Notes: generated by a model not told the origin, from the letters alone. DNA of 64,000 nucleotides from Candidatus Pelagibacter sp. (GCA_013823725.1 PNMQ01000004.1:183156-247155), one strand, 5' to 3'; shown: positions 37,415-46,304, counted from the first letter of the stretch. A program made the numbers and translations.

Positions 37415-38302
37415 CTAAATAGAAATTCTTCTATAAACTTGATTTATACACAAATCGTTACATTTATCTAATATCAGGTCCGTTTCAAAAAATAAAATTT
37501 CTTTATTTGAATCTGTTTTTTCCCTCCGCGAAACCTCATCCATAACATTTTTATGTAAATGCAGAAGGAGATATGCATCTTCTTGGTTTAACACTCTTCC
37601 CACAACACTATCGTTTAAAGCAACACCTGATCCTACCAATTCTTGATCCTTAAAAGATTCGGATTTTAACCAGACAACTTCTCTTTTTGCTAATTTTCGG
37701 TAATGCATACTAGCTGTTAGCTCTTGCCCTAAATAGCACCCCTTTGAAAAACTAACGGCCTCCCACTGTTCAAAACCAAATTCCATAATAAAACTTTTTT
37801 CATACAGTAATGCATCGTATCCAAAGGCTATAAAGTTTTGTATACAGGCCTTTTTATACGATCCGTAACCAGCTTCGTCGCATTTTAATTCTTCTTCGGT
37901 GTATATTCTAAAGCCAAGATCTATAGACCTTGGATCAACTGCACCAACACTATTTATGGGACTATCACTCTCAAAACATCCATATACATGAATTTGATCT
38001 TTTAGCTCCAATGTTACTTTGGATCGAAGTCTAAAGGTTTTCAATTTTAAAAAAATATCTGCTATATGAGCCTTCATGCAATCTAAATATAAAACCAGAT
38101 CTTGACCCGCTTCAGCACTAACACGAAGAACAAAAACATCTGTAATAAATTTACCTTTAGCATTTAAAAAGGCTCCATATACTATTTTTTTTTCTTCTTT
38201 TAGAGGGGAAATATTACAGGTCAGCAATCCTTGTAAAAAGGTAAGACCATCAGGACCAGAAATTTTTATAACAACGCGATCATCAAATTTAAACAGAGAC
38301 AT
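37415..38302 (-). CDS. ygfZ: Folate-binding YgfZ/IBA57 family protein
   Basis: Tetrahydrofolate-dependent helper for maturation of some iron-sulfur enzymes. The signature KGCYLGQELTASMHYR holds the conserved Cys and GQE. I take the ATG at 38302 because AAAGGAA lies five bases upstream; the 48-base extension to 38350 runs into recN and lacks support. 295 residues. Between recN and recR on the same strand; the folate domain (MSLFKFDDRV, FLQGLLTCN) is at the N terminus. Confidence 0.9.
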   Translation of the reverse strand: MSLFKFDDRVVIKISGPDGLTFLQGLLTCNISPLKEEKKIVYGAFLNAKGKFITDVFVLRVSAEAGQDLVLYLDCMKAHIADIFLKLKTFRLRSKVTLELKDQIHVYGCFESDSPINSVGAVDPRSIDLGFRIYTEEELKCDEAGYGSYKKACIQNFIAFGYDALLYEKSFIMEFGFEQWEAVSFSKGCYLGQELTASMHYRKLAKREVVWLKSESFKDQELVGSGVALNDSVVGRVLNQEDAYLLLHLHKNVMDEVSRREKTDSNKEILFFETDLILDKCNDLCINQVYRRISI

Positions 38303-38321
38303 TTCATTCCTTTTTTTGATT

Positions 38322-40040
38322 TTATTTTTTAGTAGCCATTTTAAGCGCAATTGCCGCTTTTTTTGCTTCTTCTGTCACATCTTCACCTGCTAACATTCTA
38401 GCAATTTCTGCACTTTTCATTTCTTCATCCAAGCTTTCAACATAACTTACAGTTTGATTATTGACATTAGACTTTTGTACAAACCAATGACAATCTCCCC
38501 AGACAGCAACCTGAGGAGCGTGGGTAATACATAACACCTGTTGATTTTTAGATAAATTATATAATTTGCGACCAATCGCAGATGCAACAGCACCACCTAC
38601 TCCAATATCTATTTCATCAAAAATAATTGTTGGTGTTTCAAACGCATGAGAAAGAATTGTTTTTAAAATCAAAGTAAGTCGTGCCATTTCTCCACCCGAA
38701 GCCACCTTAGCCAATGGCTGCAAAGACTGTCCCGAATTCATGGCAACTAAAAAATCAATTTTATGTCCCCCATCGAATTTCAACCCAACGTCAGATTCTG
38801 TCTGACCCATAAAGTCTTTACTAACACTAACTTCAAATGACGCATTTTCCAATTTTAAGTCTGGCAGTTGCGACATAACCAACGAAGAAAGATTTTTGGC
38901 AAAGAAAACTCTTTTCTCAAACAAATCCTTTTCTAAAAGAAAATATTCTTGATTGTTCTGATCTATTTTCTGACAGATTTGTTTAAAATCCAATTCATCT
39001 TTTCCTTCAGATTCCAAAGCTAACAAACTATTTTGGTAAAGCTCTGATAATTCACTTGTAGTACACTGAAATTCTCTTGCTAAGTGTCTTAAATGAAAGA
39101 GTTCTTCCTCTATTTTTTCAACTTCATTAGCTGCATCTAAATTAAGTTGATATAAAGATTTTAATTCGGATTCGACCTCCTTTAATTCTATACAAGCCCT
39201 ATCCAAACCATCAAAAGCATTTTGCATTTCTTTAAATAATGCAAGATCACATTTTTCTAAACTTTTTTGAAACCCATAAAGCATTTGAATAATATTCGGT
39301 GACCCGTCTAATCCCTTTAAAACATCTTTAACCACATGTGTGATCTTAGCTAGATTTTGTAAGGCAAATCTTTTTTGTATTAAATCTTCCTCACGTTCTG
39401 GATTTAAATTTACACCACTTAAAGCTTCAACTACTTTTTGATTGTGCTTGATATGTTCTTTTTGGCTTTGTATTTTATTTTTGATTTCTGCTTTTTCAAC
39501 TAAAAGCTGTTTGCCATTTTCGTACGAAAGATGAAGTTTTTTTTTAATCTCTAAATATTCTGCGCTCTCTTGTGAAGCAAAAGTATCTAGGGTTTTTTTA
39601 TAAAAACTTTCTTTCATAACATGATTGTTTTGTCCATGAACATGAACCATAATTTCTGCGATTTGTTTTAAAACAGAAGAAGAAACTGGAACATCATTAA
39701 TAAATGCTTTGCTTTTTTTTGACGCTGACAAAATCCGTTTGATCGTTATTTCTTCAGTTTTTTCTTGTTCATTAAGAATTCCATGTTCTAACAAAAGATC
39801 TAACAAAAAAGATTTTTCATCACAGGTCGAAACATCAAAACAGAGAACGACGACAGATTGCGTGGAATACGGACCAATAGCACTATAATCGGTCACTTGA
39901 CCTAAAGCGCATAACAGTGCGTCCATGATTACGGATTTACCTGAACCTGTTTCTCCTGTGATGACGGTTAAGCCCTTTTCAACATCAAGATCTAAAGACT
40001 GTATTAGAACGAAATTTTGAACAAAGAGACGAGATATCAT
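38322..40040 (-). CDS. recN: DNA repair protein RecN
   Basis: SMC-like ATPase that acts at double-strand breaks. Walker A GETGSGKSVIMDALL near residue 29, long coiled-coil arms about 160-370, then the signature VASGGEMARLTLILK, Walker B TIIFDEIDIGVGG and the D-loop. 572 residues. It follows bamD by 42 bases; the bamD-recN order is well known in alphaproteobacteria. Confidence 0.96.
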   Translation of the reverse strand: MISRLFVQNFVLIQSLDLDVEKGLTVITGETGSGKSVIMDALLCALGQVTDYSAIGPYSTQSVVVLCFDVSTCDEKSFLLDLLLEHGILNEQEKTEEITIKRILSASKKSKAFINDVPVSSSVLKQIAEIMVHVHGQNNHVMKESFYKKTLDTFASQESAEYLEIKKKLHLSYENGKQLLVEKAEIKNKIQSQKEHIKHNQKVVEALSGVNLNPEREEDLIQKRFALQNLAKITHVVKDVLKGLDGSPNIIQMLYGFQKSLEKCDLALFKEMQNAFDGLDRACIELKEVESELKSLYQLNLDAANEVEKIEEELFHLRHLAREFQCTTSELSELYQNSLLALESEGKDELDFKQICQKIDQNNQEYFLLEKDLFEKRVFFAKNLSSLVMSQLPDLKLENASFEVSVSKDFMGQTESDVGLKFDGGHKIDFLVAMNSGQSLQPLAKVASGGEMARLTLILKTILSHAFETPTIIFDEIDIGVGGAVASAIGRKLYNLSKNQQVLCITHAPQVAVWGDCHWFVQKSNVNNQTVSYVESLDEEMKSAEIARMLAGEDVTEEAKKAAIALKMATKK

Positions 40041-40082
40041 AAAAACAACCTTTTTTAAAAAAGAGCGTTTAGTTCTCTTTCT

Positions 40083-40916
40083 TTACTTTTTAATTTTTAA
40101 AGTTTCTTTTTTGGGCTTCGACTCAAAAACAGATAACGGCTCCGATTTTATAAGAGCATAAGCATCCTTGTACCAAGAACTATTTGGATAATTGTGACCC
40201 AAAACAGATGCGTATTTTTGTGCCTCTCCATTTAAGCCCAGCATCATACAAACTTCTGTGGCCCTAAACAATGCTTCTTGAACTTGTGCTGTGCTTTGGT
40301 ATTCTTTAATCACATATTTAAAACGGTTTAGCGCAGCGATATAAGATTTTTTCTTTAAATAAAAACGCCCAACAGCCATTTCTTTTGCTGCCAAATGATC
40401 TTGAATCAAAGAAATTTTCAATGTAGCATCCTTGGAATAATCAGAAGATTTAAATCTCGACACAACCTCTTGAAAGGCCTCTAATGCCTTTGCTGTTGGT
40501 TCCTGGTCTCTTTCAACTATTGGAATTTGTTCGTAATAACAAAGACCTATCATGTAATACGCATAGGCCACATCACCATGACCCGGGTGTAGTTGAACAA
40601 ATGATTTAAAACCATCAATTGCATCGTCATAGCGTTTTGCCTGGTAGTAACAATACGAAGACATGAGTTGTGCCTTTAAAGCCCAGTTTGAGTAAGGGTG
40701 TTGGCGCTCTACATCAGCAAATGCTTTTGCCGCCTTTGTGTAGCTTTGTTCTTTAAAAAGATCGTGAGCTTGCACATACAGATCTTCAACAGGCTGATCC
40801 AGTAAATCGTCTGATTCGGTTTGACACCCAACCAAAAATAAAAGCCCCATCAAAAAACTTACATTTCTAAATCCAGATACAAGATTGTTTTTTGTGTTTA
40901 AAGGAAAGTAAATCAT
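40083..40916 (-). CDS. bamD: Outer-membrane assembly lipoprotein BamD
   Basis: Essential partner of BamA in inserting beta-barrel proteins. Start at the ATG at 40916 (MIYFPLN); a TTG lies five codons upstream. A lipoprotein signal ends at LVGCQ; the mature part consists of TPR repeats, e.g. KAAKAFADVERQHPYSNWA and DAIDGFKSFVQLHPGHGDVA. 277 residues. Lies upstream of recN in the usual order; the outer-membrane machinery is therefore present. Confidence 0.95.
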   Translation of the reverse strand: MIYFPLNTKNNLVSGFRNVSFLMGLLFLVGCQTESDDLLDQPVEDLYVQAHDLFKEQSYTKAAKAFADVERQHPYSNWALKAQLMSSYCYYQAKRYDDAIDGFKSFVQLHPGHGDVAYAYYMIGLCYYEQIPIVERDQEPTAKALEAFQEVVSRFKSSDYSKDATLKISLIQDHLAAKEMAVGRFYLKKKSYIAALNRFKYVIKEYQSTAQVQEALFRATEVCMMLGLNGEAQKYASVLGHNYPNSSWYKDAYALIKSEPLSVFESKPKKETLKIKK

Positions 40917-41014
40917 TATTCGCAACAACAAAGGTTTTTTCTATTCATACCATATTTAAATCCAGAACGCTATGTGAAAGACAATAATACCATACAGTCA
41001 AATACTTGCTCGCT

Positions 41015-41701
41015 TCAAAAAAGCAGAGGAGACACGTTAAATGTAACGACGATGTGATTTTTTTCTGAAACAGAAAAAACAAGATAGTCAAAAGAAAAGA
41101 CCTTTTTTGCGTCATCTATTTCATCTTTAAAAGAAGGTCCTTTTAAATAAACCCCATACGCACTACTTTTTAGTAAATTGCTGTTTTTGATTTTCTTTGA
41201 AAAATCATGCCCTTTGTTTACCAGAATTTCCTCAACGTTTAAAAGTTGAACATCCTCATGTTGTCGAGACTCTGAAAGTTCATGTTGTACTTTCAGAAGA
41301 TTTTTCAAGGCCGAAAAGCCTCGTGCACAAAAATATGCGTATCTTTGCTTCAAACCAAACACATCTTCATTCAGCACTTTTCCTGGCAAATGAAGATGGT
41401 GAAGCATATATTTTAAAAATGAAGCTTTTTTAGAAATGATTTCACACATATGTGGCGTCAAACCCAATAGGGGTAAAATAAGTCCAGGAAAACCATTTCC
41501 CGAACCTATATCAAGAATTGGAGCATCTTTGGGGAAGAATTGTGCCAAGAGTACTGATTCATAAATATGACGTTCCCATAAATCTGTGCTATCTCCTTTT
41601 GAAATAAGATTATGGGTTTTATTCCATAGGGAAAACTCTTCAATGAAAGTAGTAAATTTTGTTTCTTGTTCTGTTGTTAATAAAAGTAAGTTTTGTTTCA
41701 T
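41015..41701 (-). CDS. rsmG: 16S rRNA m7G527 methyltransferase RsmG
   Basis: Also called GidB; methylates G527 of 16S rRNA using SAM. Motif I is ILDIGSGNGFPGLILPL, with LWERHIYESVLL before it and FCARGFSALKNLL after. 228 residues, somewhat divergent towards the C terminus. In many bacteria it sits by mnmG and parAB near the chromosome origin; here its start faces the probable oriC, about 60-350 bases away. Confidence 0.9.
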   Translation of the reverse strand: MKQNLLLLTTEQETKFTTFIEEFSLWNKTHNLISKGDSTDLWERHIYESVLLAQFFPKDAPILDIGSGNGFPGLILPLLGLTPHMCEIISKKASFLKYMLHHLHLPGKVLNEDVFGLKQRYAYFCARGFSALKNLLKVQHELSESRQHEDVQLLNVEEILVNKGHDFSKKIKNSNLLKSSAYGVYLKGPSFKDEIDDAKKVFSFDYLVFSVSEKNHIVVTFNVSPLLF

Positions 41702-41834
41702 GTTGATTTTGTTTTGTTTTTATCTTCTTGACCTTATCAAAAAAAAACAAAGCTTTCTCTAAAAAAATAAAAAAGGTTTATCTATATATTAATATATTAT
41801 TTATTATGTTGTTTTTAGAGGGGGTGTTGAAGAG

Positions 41835-41843
41835 TGTGCAAAA
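41835..41843 (-). promoter_or_regulatory. DnaA-box-like 9-mer
   Basis: Reads TTTTGCACA on the minus strand, one mismatch from TTATNCACA. Part of the probable oriC. Confidence 0.4.
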
Positions 41844-41846
41844 CTA

Positions 41847-41862
41847 TTAACGAAAAATTAAC
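41847..41862 (+). promoter_or_regulatory. CtrA-type box 1
   Basis: TTAACGAAAAATTAAC: an exact TTAA-N7-TTAAC, the full CtrA consensus of Caulobacter. In the probable oriC, next to a DnaA-like box. Confidence 0.65.
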
Positions 41863-41874
41863 CTTTGTCTTTTG

Positions 41875-41890
41875 TTAAGGATTTGTTAAC
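41875..41890 (+). promoter_or_regulatory. CtrA-type box 2
   Basis: TTAAGGATTTGTTAAC: a second exact TTAA-N7-TTAAC, beginning 28 bases after the first in the same orientation. Confidence 0.65.
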
Positions 41891-41941
41891 CTTTTCACAG
41901 CTTTTTGATTCATGAGTTTCAATTGATAATGGGGAAACCGA

Positions 41942-41950
41942 TGTGGACAA
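41942..41950 (-). promoter_or_regulatory. DnaA-box-like 9-mer
   Basis: Reads TTGTCCACA on the minus strand, one mismatch from TTATCCACA. Confidence 0.45.
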
Positions 41951-42012
41951 AGGGTGAGTTGTTAGACTCTATTTATTCAAAGTTTATCTTGTTGATTGTT
42001 TCAACGTTTATA

Positions 42013-42027
42013 TTAAGGCTTCATTAA
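42013..42027 (+). promoter_or_regulatory. CtrA-type box 3
   Basis: TTAAGGCTTCATTAA: an exact TTAA-N7-TTAA without the trailing C, close to the aroE start and to a DnaA-like box, so it could also control aroE. Confidence 0.5.
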
Positions 42028-42031
42028 ATAG

Positions 42032-42040
42032 TTTTCCACA
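42032..42040 (+). promoter_or_regulatory. DnaA-box-like 9-mer
   Basis: TTTTCCACA, one mismatch from TTATCCACA, 25 bases before the chosen aroE start. Confidence 0.45.
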
Positions 42041-42064
42041 TTGGTTTTTAAAAGGATTTCGGCT

Positions 42065-42931
42065 TTGAGTATTGCAAAAAAAGTCTCTTTAGGTGTTTTT
42101 GGTAAGAATATTTCCTACTCTCTTTCTCCTGTTGTTTATGATGCGTGGTTTAACCATTTTAATATTAGTGGTCATTGTTCCTTGATTCAAAAAAACATGT
42201 TTGATTTTGAGGAAGTTTCTTTGGAATTTAGTAAGTATTATGGCTGGGCCATCACTGTGCCCTACAAAGAAAAAATTGTTGAATGGCTTAAAACACACCC
42301 TTCTGCATCGTGGGACAGTTGGGTTGAGGAACTAGGCGTTGCCAATATCATAAAAAACAAAGAAGATTGCGTGGTGGCCACTAATACAGACGCTTTGGCT
42401 CTTGGTTTTTTTCTTTCTCAAAATGATTTTACTGAAAAGCTAAAGTTTTCTAAAAACGTATTGATTTTAGGTGGAGGGGGTGTTGCTAAAACATCGGAGG
42501 CTGTGCTGAAAAGAATCATGCCAGAGCAGAGGTCTTTCAACATTTACATGGCCCAGCGAAATCTTGTGGGTAAGGACTGTAAAAACAATATATCTCTCTA
42601 TGATTTCAAAACAATGGAAAAAATAGGTTTTGATGTGATTATTAATGCCACTCCTATGGGAACATCAAGAAATGAAGAGCATCATGTTTTGACGGAAATT
42701 AGTGCGGTTTTGAAGCAGAATAAAGGATCACTTGTCATAGACTGGGCGTACGATGTGACCCCTACATTTTGGGACTGTTGGACCAAACAAGAGGATGTTC
42801 TGTTTTTGGGTGGCACTGATTTGTTAATACAGCAAGCAGCCTTTGCTTTTGAATTTTGGTTTGGGCTTGTTCCGCCTTTGTTTTTAGCAAAACAAGCCAT
42901 TGAAAGCGCTATAAGCAAAACAGAGGTTTAG
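42065..42931 (+). CDS. aroE: Shikimate dehydrogenase
   Basis: Reduces 3-dehydroshikimate to shikimate with NADPH. Substrate-binding SLSP near the N terminus, catalytic Lys in ITVPYKEKI, NTDALALGF, the glycine loop LGGGGVAKTS and NATPMGT. I prefer the TTG at 42065 because AAAGG lies about eight bases upstream; the frame extends to a TTG at 42041 which lacks one. About 288 residues. Its stop overlaps the end of the broken methyltransferase by four bases. The maf-aroE-coaE-dnaQ order near alphaproteobacterial origins fits its place. Confidence 0.92.
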   Translation: MSIAKKVSLGVFGKNISYSLSPVVYDAWFNHFNISGHCSLIQKNMFDFEEVSLEFSKYYGWAITVPYKEKIVEWLKTHPSASWDSWVEELGVANIIKNKEDCVVATNTDALALGFFLSQNDFTEKLKFSKNVLILGGGGVAKTSEAVLKRIMPEQRSFNIYMAQRNLVGKDCKNNISLYDFKTMEKIGFDVIINATPMGTSRNEEHHVLTEISAVLKQNKGSLVIDWAYDVTPTFWDCWTKQEDVLFLGGTDLLIQQAAFAFEFWFGLVPPLFLAKQAIESAISKTEV

Positions 42932-43538
42932 AGAAGCGGGTTTTTCCATAGGTGTGTTTTTTTAACACCGCCACCATGGTAGTGCAAAATTGTTTCCATT
43001 TTTAAATTAAAGGGTGGCTGTGTTAGGTCAAGGGGTCTCCAACCACCGGGCTGTATTTCTTGGTTTATGGTTTGGTGGGCTAGTTCTTTTCTGTTTTCAA
43101 CACAATTTGTGATTAGTACATACTTGAATTTTGACATATACTCTATAAAACTTAAGACTCGGCTATTATCAAGATGTTGAAGCACATCTTTGATTATGCA
43201 TAAATCTGCTGATTCCACCTTTGAAAAGTCACCGTCATACAACTTAAAACAAACGTTTTCTTTGGTGTGTTGAGTCTTGTTTTTTCAATAACAAAATTTG
43301 CAACATCATATCCTGTGTATTGTTTTTCTTCTGGAATCTCTACAAGAGACATGATCTGCCAATCTCCGCATCCTACGTCGACAATAGTCTTTATGTCTTT
43401 TTGTTTGATGATTTGACTTAGTTTTCTTCTGTCGGCTACTGTGTTTTGAGAGAACGACCCGTCTCCGGACCCCCCTCTCCAAATATCGTGTTTGTAGATA
43501 TAGTCAAACTGTTCGTTTAAGTTTACCCCTTCTTTCAT
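42928..43538 (-). pseudogene. Class I SAM methyltransferase, broken by one frameshift
   Basis: The first reading frame (from the ATG at 43538) holds WRGGSGDGSFS, then VDVGCGDWQIM and YTGYDVANFVI; it stops early. The rest, in the -1 frame, has VESADLCIIKDVLQHLDN, YVLITNC and GGWRPLDLTQPPFNL. Joined, they form one complete methyltransferase of a common family. The shift falls in the AAA run at 43261-43263: one extra A would join the parts without gap. Either a real single-base loss or a homopolymer error. It starts with TAATG overlap to the aminotransferase, so it belonged to the same unit. Confidence 0.8.
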
Positions 43539-44707
43539 TATTTTTCCTTAATAAAAATCTCTTCATACAGTTCGTTTGCGTTTTGCGCAACACGAATAAT
43601 ATCTTCTTCCGTTAAATTGCAATGCAAGGGAAAGGTTATCATTCGTGACCACAAATCTTCAGCCACAGGAAGTGGTTCTGTGTTATGTGTTTTAAAAAAT
43701 GAAACAAGATGGTTGGGCTTGTAGTGTAGGCCCGATTCTATGCCTCTTTCTAATAGCTTTTCCATAAGTAGGTTTCTTTTAGATCGCATTGTTTCTGGGT
43801 CCAAAGAACCTGGATTGGTAAGATTAAAAATATAGGGGTGAGGAATAGTGTTTTCAATATCCAAAGGTAGTGGTGATCCAATATGTTTATTTAGGGTTTT
43901 TGTGTACAGTTTAAAATGGTTCTGTCTAATTTTTGCAAATGTATCTATTTTTTTAAGCTGTGCTAATCCAATTGCTGCATTGACATTGCTCATGTGGTAT
44001 CTCCATCCTTGTTCCACGCAGTCAAAATCGTAGGATCGTTTACCTGCATATCTTTGTTCTGAATCTTTGAATACACCTAAAAGACGCAGGTCGCTGACAC
44101 GTTGAAATACGTTGGGGTCTCGCGTTACGACAGCGCCACCTTCTGCACACGTGATGTTTTTAACACCATCAAAGCTGAAGCAAATGATATCTCCTTCATC
44201 TCCTACTTTTTTCCCGTCAACGGTTCCGCCGAATGAGTGGGCAGCGTCTTCGATGACCCGAAGGTTGTGTTTTTTAGCAATGGCGTATATTTCTTTGATG
44301 GGGCCAAGGTGACTTCCGTAATGCACCGGCATGATGGCTTTTGTTTTTGAAGAAAGACGTTTTAGGGTGTCTGCGGGACAAATGCAACCTGTGTCTGGTT
44401 GAACATCAACAGCAATAGGCGTGGCCCCTGTTGCTGTTATGGCATGAAAAGAGGCCAGATAAGTGATGGTTGGAACGAGAACTTCGTCTCCATCTTTAAG
44501 ATCGATAGCTTGACAGGCCAGATGAAGTGCCGATGTTCCTGTTGATACGCATGCAACATAGGGTGGGTTTTCTGGGTTTAAAAAGTCTTGTAGCGCTTTT
44601 TCAAATTCTTTTACTTTGCTTCCAAGCCCAAGATATTTTGTTTCAAATGCCAATCTGATGGATGCAATTTCTTCTTCGCCGACACACGGTTGGGATATTT
44701 TAATCAT
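43538..44707 (-). CDS. DegT/DnrJ/EryC1/StrS family sugar aminotransferase
   Basis: PLP enzyme that transaminates a keto-sugar nucleotide, or a related dehydratase. Core motifs: VACVSTGTSALHLA, VEPTITYLASFHA region, VIEDAAHSFGG and the PLP Lys in FSFDGVKNITCAEGGAVVT. The 389 residues are normal. It lies 15 bases after miaB and is coupled to the broken methyltransferase by TAATG. It probably makes an amino sugar for surface glycans; substrate unknown. Confidence 0.9.
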   Translation of the reverse strand: MIKISQPCVGEEEIASIRLAFETKYLGLGSKVKEFEKALQDFLNPENPPYVACVSTGTSALHLACQAIDLKDGDEVLVPTITYLASFHAITATGATPIAVDVQPDTGCICPADTLKRLSSKTKAIMPVHYGSHLGPIKEIYAIAKKHNLRVIEDAAHSFGGTVDGKKVGDEGDIICFSFDGVKNITCAEGGAVVTRDPNVFQRVSDLRLLGVFKDSEQRYAGKRSYDFDCVEQGWRYHMSNVNAAIGLAQLKKIDTFAKIRQNHFKLYTKTLNKHIGSPLPLDIENTIPHPYIFNLTNPGSLDPETMRSKRNLLMEKLLERGIESGLHYKPNHLVSFFKTHNTEPLPVAEDLWSRMITFPLHCNLTEEDIIRVAQNANELYEEIFIKEK

Positions 44708-44722
44708 AAGACCTCTCTTCTT

Positions 44723-46123
44723 TTATAATATTGTTTGCTGTGTTTGGGAAATCAGGCCTTTTAGGCTGTTGGTAAAGGTGTGTTCTATTTTTATATCACA
44801 CATTGTTCCTTGTATTTCTTCTGGGCCGTCAAAATAGACAGATTGCATGTATTCTGATCGACCAGACAGTTGTCCATCTTTTTTTCCTGTTTTATCAACT
44901 AAAACCTTTAGGGTTTTGTCTTTAAATGTCTGGTTGAATTTTAATTGCTGTTCGCTGATGAGGGCTTGTAGTTCTGCTAGACGAACAACCTTGATTTCCT
45001 CTGGAATTTGTTGTTCCATAATTGCAGCAGGAGTTCCGGGGCGTTGACTATATTTGAAAGAATAGGCCTGAGAATATTCTACAGCTTTAATTAAAGATAG
45101 TGTGTCTTGGTGATCTTGGTCTGACTCCCCTGGAAATCCCACAATAAAATCGGATGAAAATGCAATGTCAGGACGGTATTTTCTAAGTTTTTCAATAACT
45201 TCCAAATAGTCTTTGGCTGTGTGTTGGCGGTTCATCATTTTTAAAATACTATTGCTTCCTGATTGAACAGGAAGATGTAAAAAGGGCATCAGAGCCGGAA
45301 CATCTCTGTGTGCTTCGTAAAGCTCTGTTGGCATGTCCAAAGGATGCGACGTTGTGTAGCGAATTCTTTCTATCCCGTTTATTTTGCCAACCTCAAAAAT
45401 AAGTTGCCCCAGATTCCATTCTTTGGACGGTTCTGTTGGGCTTTCTCCGTGATATGCATTTACATTTTGACCCAATAGCGTTATTTCTTTTGCACCCATT
45501 TCGGCAAGATGTTTGGCTTCTTTAACGATTTCAGTAACGGGTCTAGAATATTCTGATCCTCGTGTATAAGGGACAACACAGAATGTGCAAAAGTTATCGC
45601 ATCCTTCTTGTATTGATAAAAAAGCAGAGGTTCGCGATTCTTGAGTTTGTGGAAGAAGGTCAAACTTGCTTTCCACAGGAAAATCTGTGTCGACCACACT
45701 TCTAAGTTTTCTTTTTTGGCTTTTGTTTAGATTTGTTGATTCCTTCAGCTCTTCTTTTTGTCGGTACAGCTTTGTAATAAGCTCTGGAAGCCTATGATAT
45801 GTTTGAGGACCAAACACCATATCGACGTACGGTGCTTGACGAATTATTTCATCTCCTTCTGCTTGTGCGACACAACCAGCAACCCCTATGAGCAAATCTT
45901 TTTCTTGTTTTAAGGGGCGGACTCTTCCTAAGTCTGAATAAAGCTTTTGTTCTGCTTTTTCGCGAATGTGGCAAGTATTAAAGATAACAACATCTGCTTC
46001 GTTGGGGGTGTCTACAGATTCAAAACCATGAGGTTTTAGTAGGTCGACCATTTTTTCTGAATCGTATACATTCATTTGGCAGCCGTATGTTTTGACGTGA
46101 ACTTTTTTTAAATTTTCTTTCAT
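44723..46123 (-). CDS. miaB: tRNA-2-methylthio-N6-dimethylallyladenosine synthase MiaB
   Basis: Radical-SAM methylthiotransferase that modifies A37 of tRNAs reading U-starting codons. N-terminal cluster domain VKTYGCQMNVYDSEKM, then EEGCDNFCTFCVVPYTRG-type radical SAM motif (CDNFCTFC), and a C-terminal TRAM domain. The 466 residues are normal. The gene reads on the minus strand, yet its plus strand is G-rich, which helps define the strand bias right of the probable origin. Confidence 0.95.
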   Translation of the reverse strand: MKENLKKVHVKTYGCQMNVYDSEKMVDLLKPHGFESVDTPNEADVVIFNTCHIREKAEQKLYSDLGRVRPLKQEKDLLIGVAGCVAQAEGDEIIRQAPYVDMVFGPQTYHRLPELITKLYRQKEELKESTNLNKSQKRKLRSVVDTDFPVESKFDLLPQTQESRTSAFLSIQEGCDNFCTFCVVPYTRGSEYSRPVTEIVKEAKHLAEMGAKEITLLGQNVNAYHGESPTEPSKEWNLGQLIFEVGKINGIERIRYTTSHPLDMPTELYEAHRDVPALMPFLHLPVQSGSNSILKMMNRQHTAKDYLEVIEKLRKYRPDIAFSSDFIVGFPGESDQDHQDTLSLIKAVEYSQAYSFKYSQRPGTPAAIMEQQIPEEIKVVRLAELQALISEQQLKFNQTFKDKTLKVLVDKTGKKDGQLSGRSEYMQSVYFDGPEEIQGTMCDIKIEHTFTNSLKGLISQTQQTIL

Positions 46124-46304
46124 AACTAACCTTATTAAAAGTATTTATTTTTTTTATGTTTTATAAATTTTATCAACTTTATTCTTCTTTTTCAATCTAA
46201 TTGCCATAAATAAAGTATTTTTATTTCTTTTTTATTTGTGTTTATACTTGTTTTTTTATTTAAAAAAAGCATTTTCATATTTTTGATTCTTGTAGATTGA
46301 TTCA

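Larger units (their letters stand above)
41755..42040. other. oriC: Probable chromosomal replication origin (oriC)
   Basis: A gene-free stretch of 360 bases between divergent rsmG and aroE. It has an AT-rich tract (41761-41816), three TTAA-N7-TTAA boxes, three DnaA-box-like 9-mers and a strand-composition change: left of it the plus strand is mostly C-rich, to the right G-rich, even under minus-strand genes such as miaB. rsmG (gidB) and aroE are known to lie near alphaproteobacterial origins. There is no dnaA or hemE adjacent, so this is inference from sequence and context, not a proven origin. Confidence 0.72.

Noticed and set aside
41955-42010. IHF site in the origin region
   Set aside because: Partial matches to TTGATW occur, but none satisfies the full IHF consensus.
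43255-43270. Programmed -1 frameshift in the methyltransferase
   Set aside because: The site lacks a standard X-XXY-YYZ heptamer and a clear downstream structure; loss of one A fits better.
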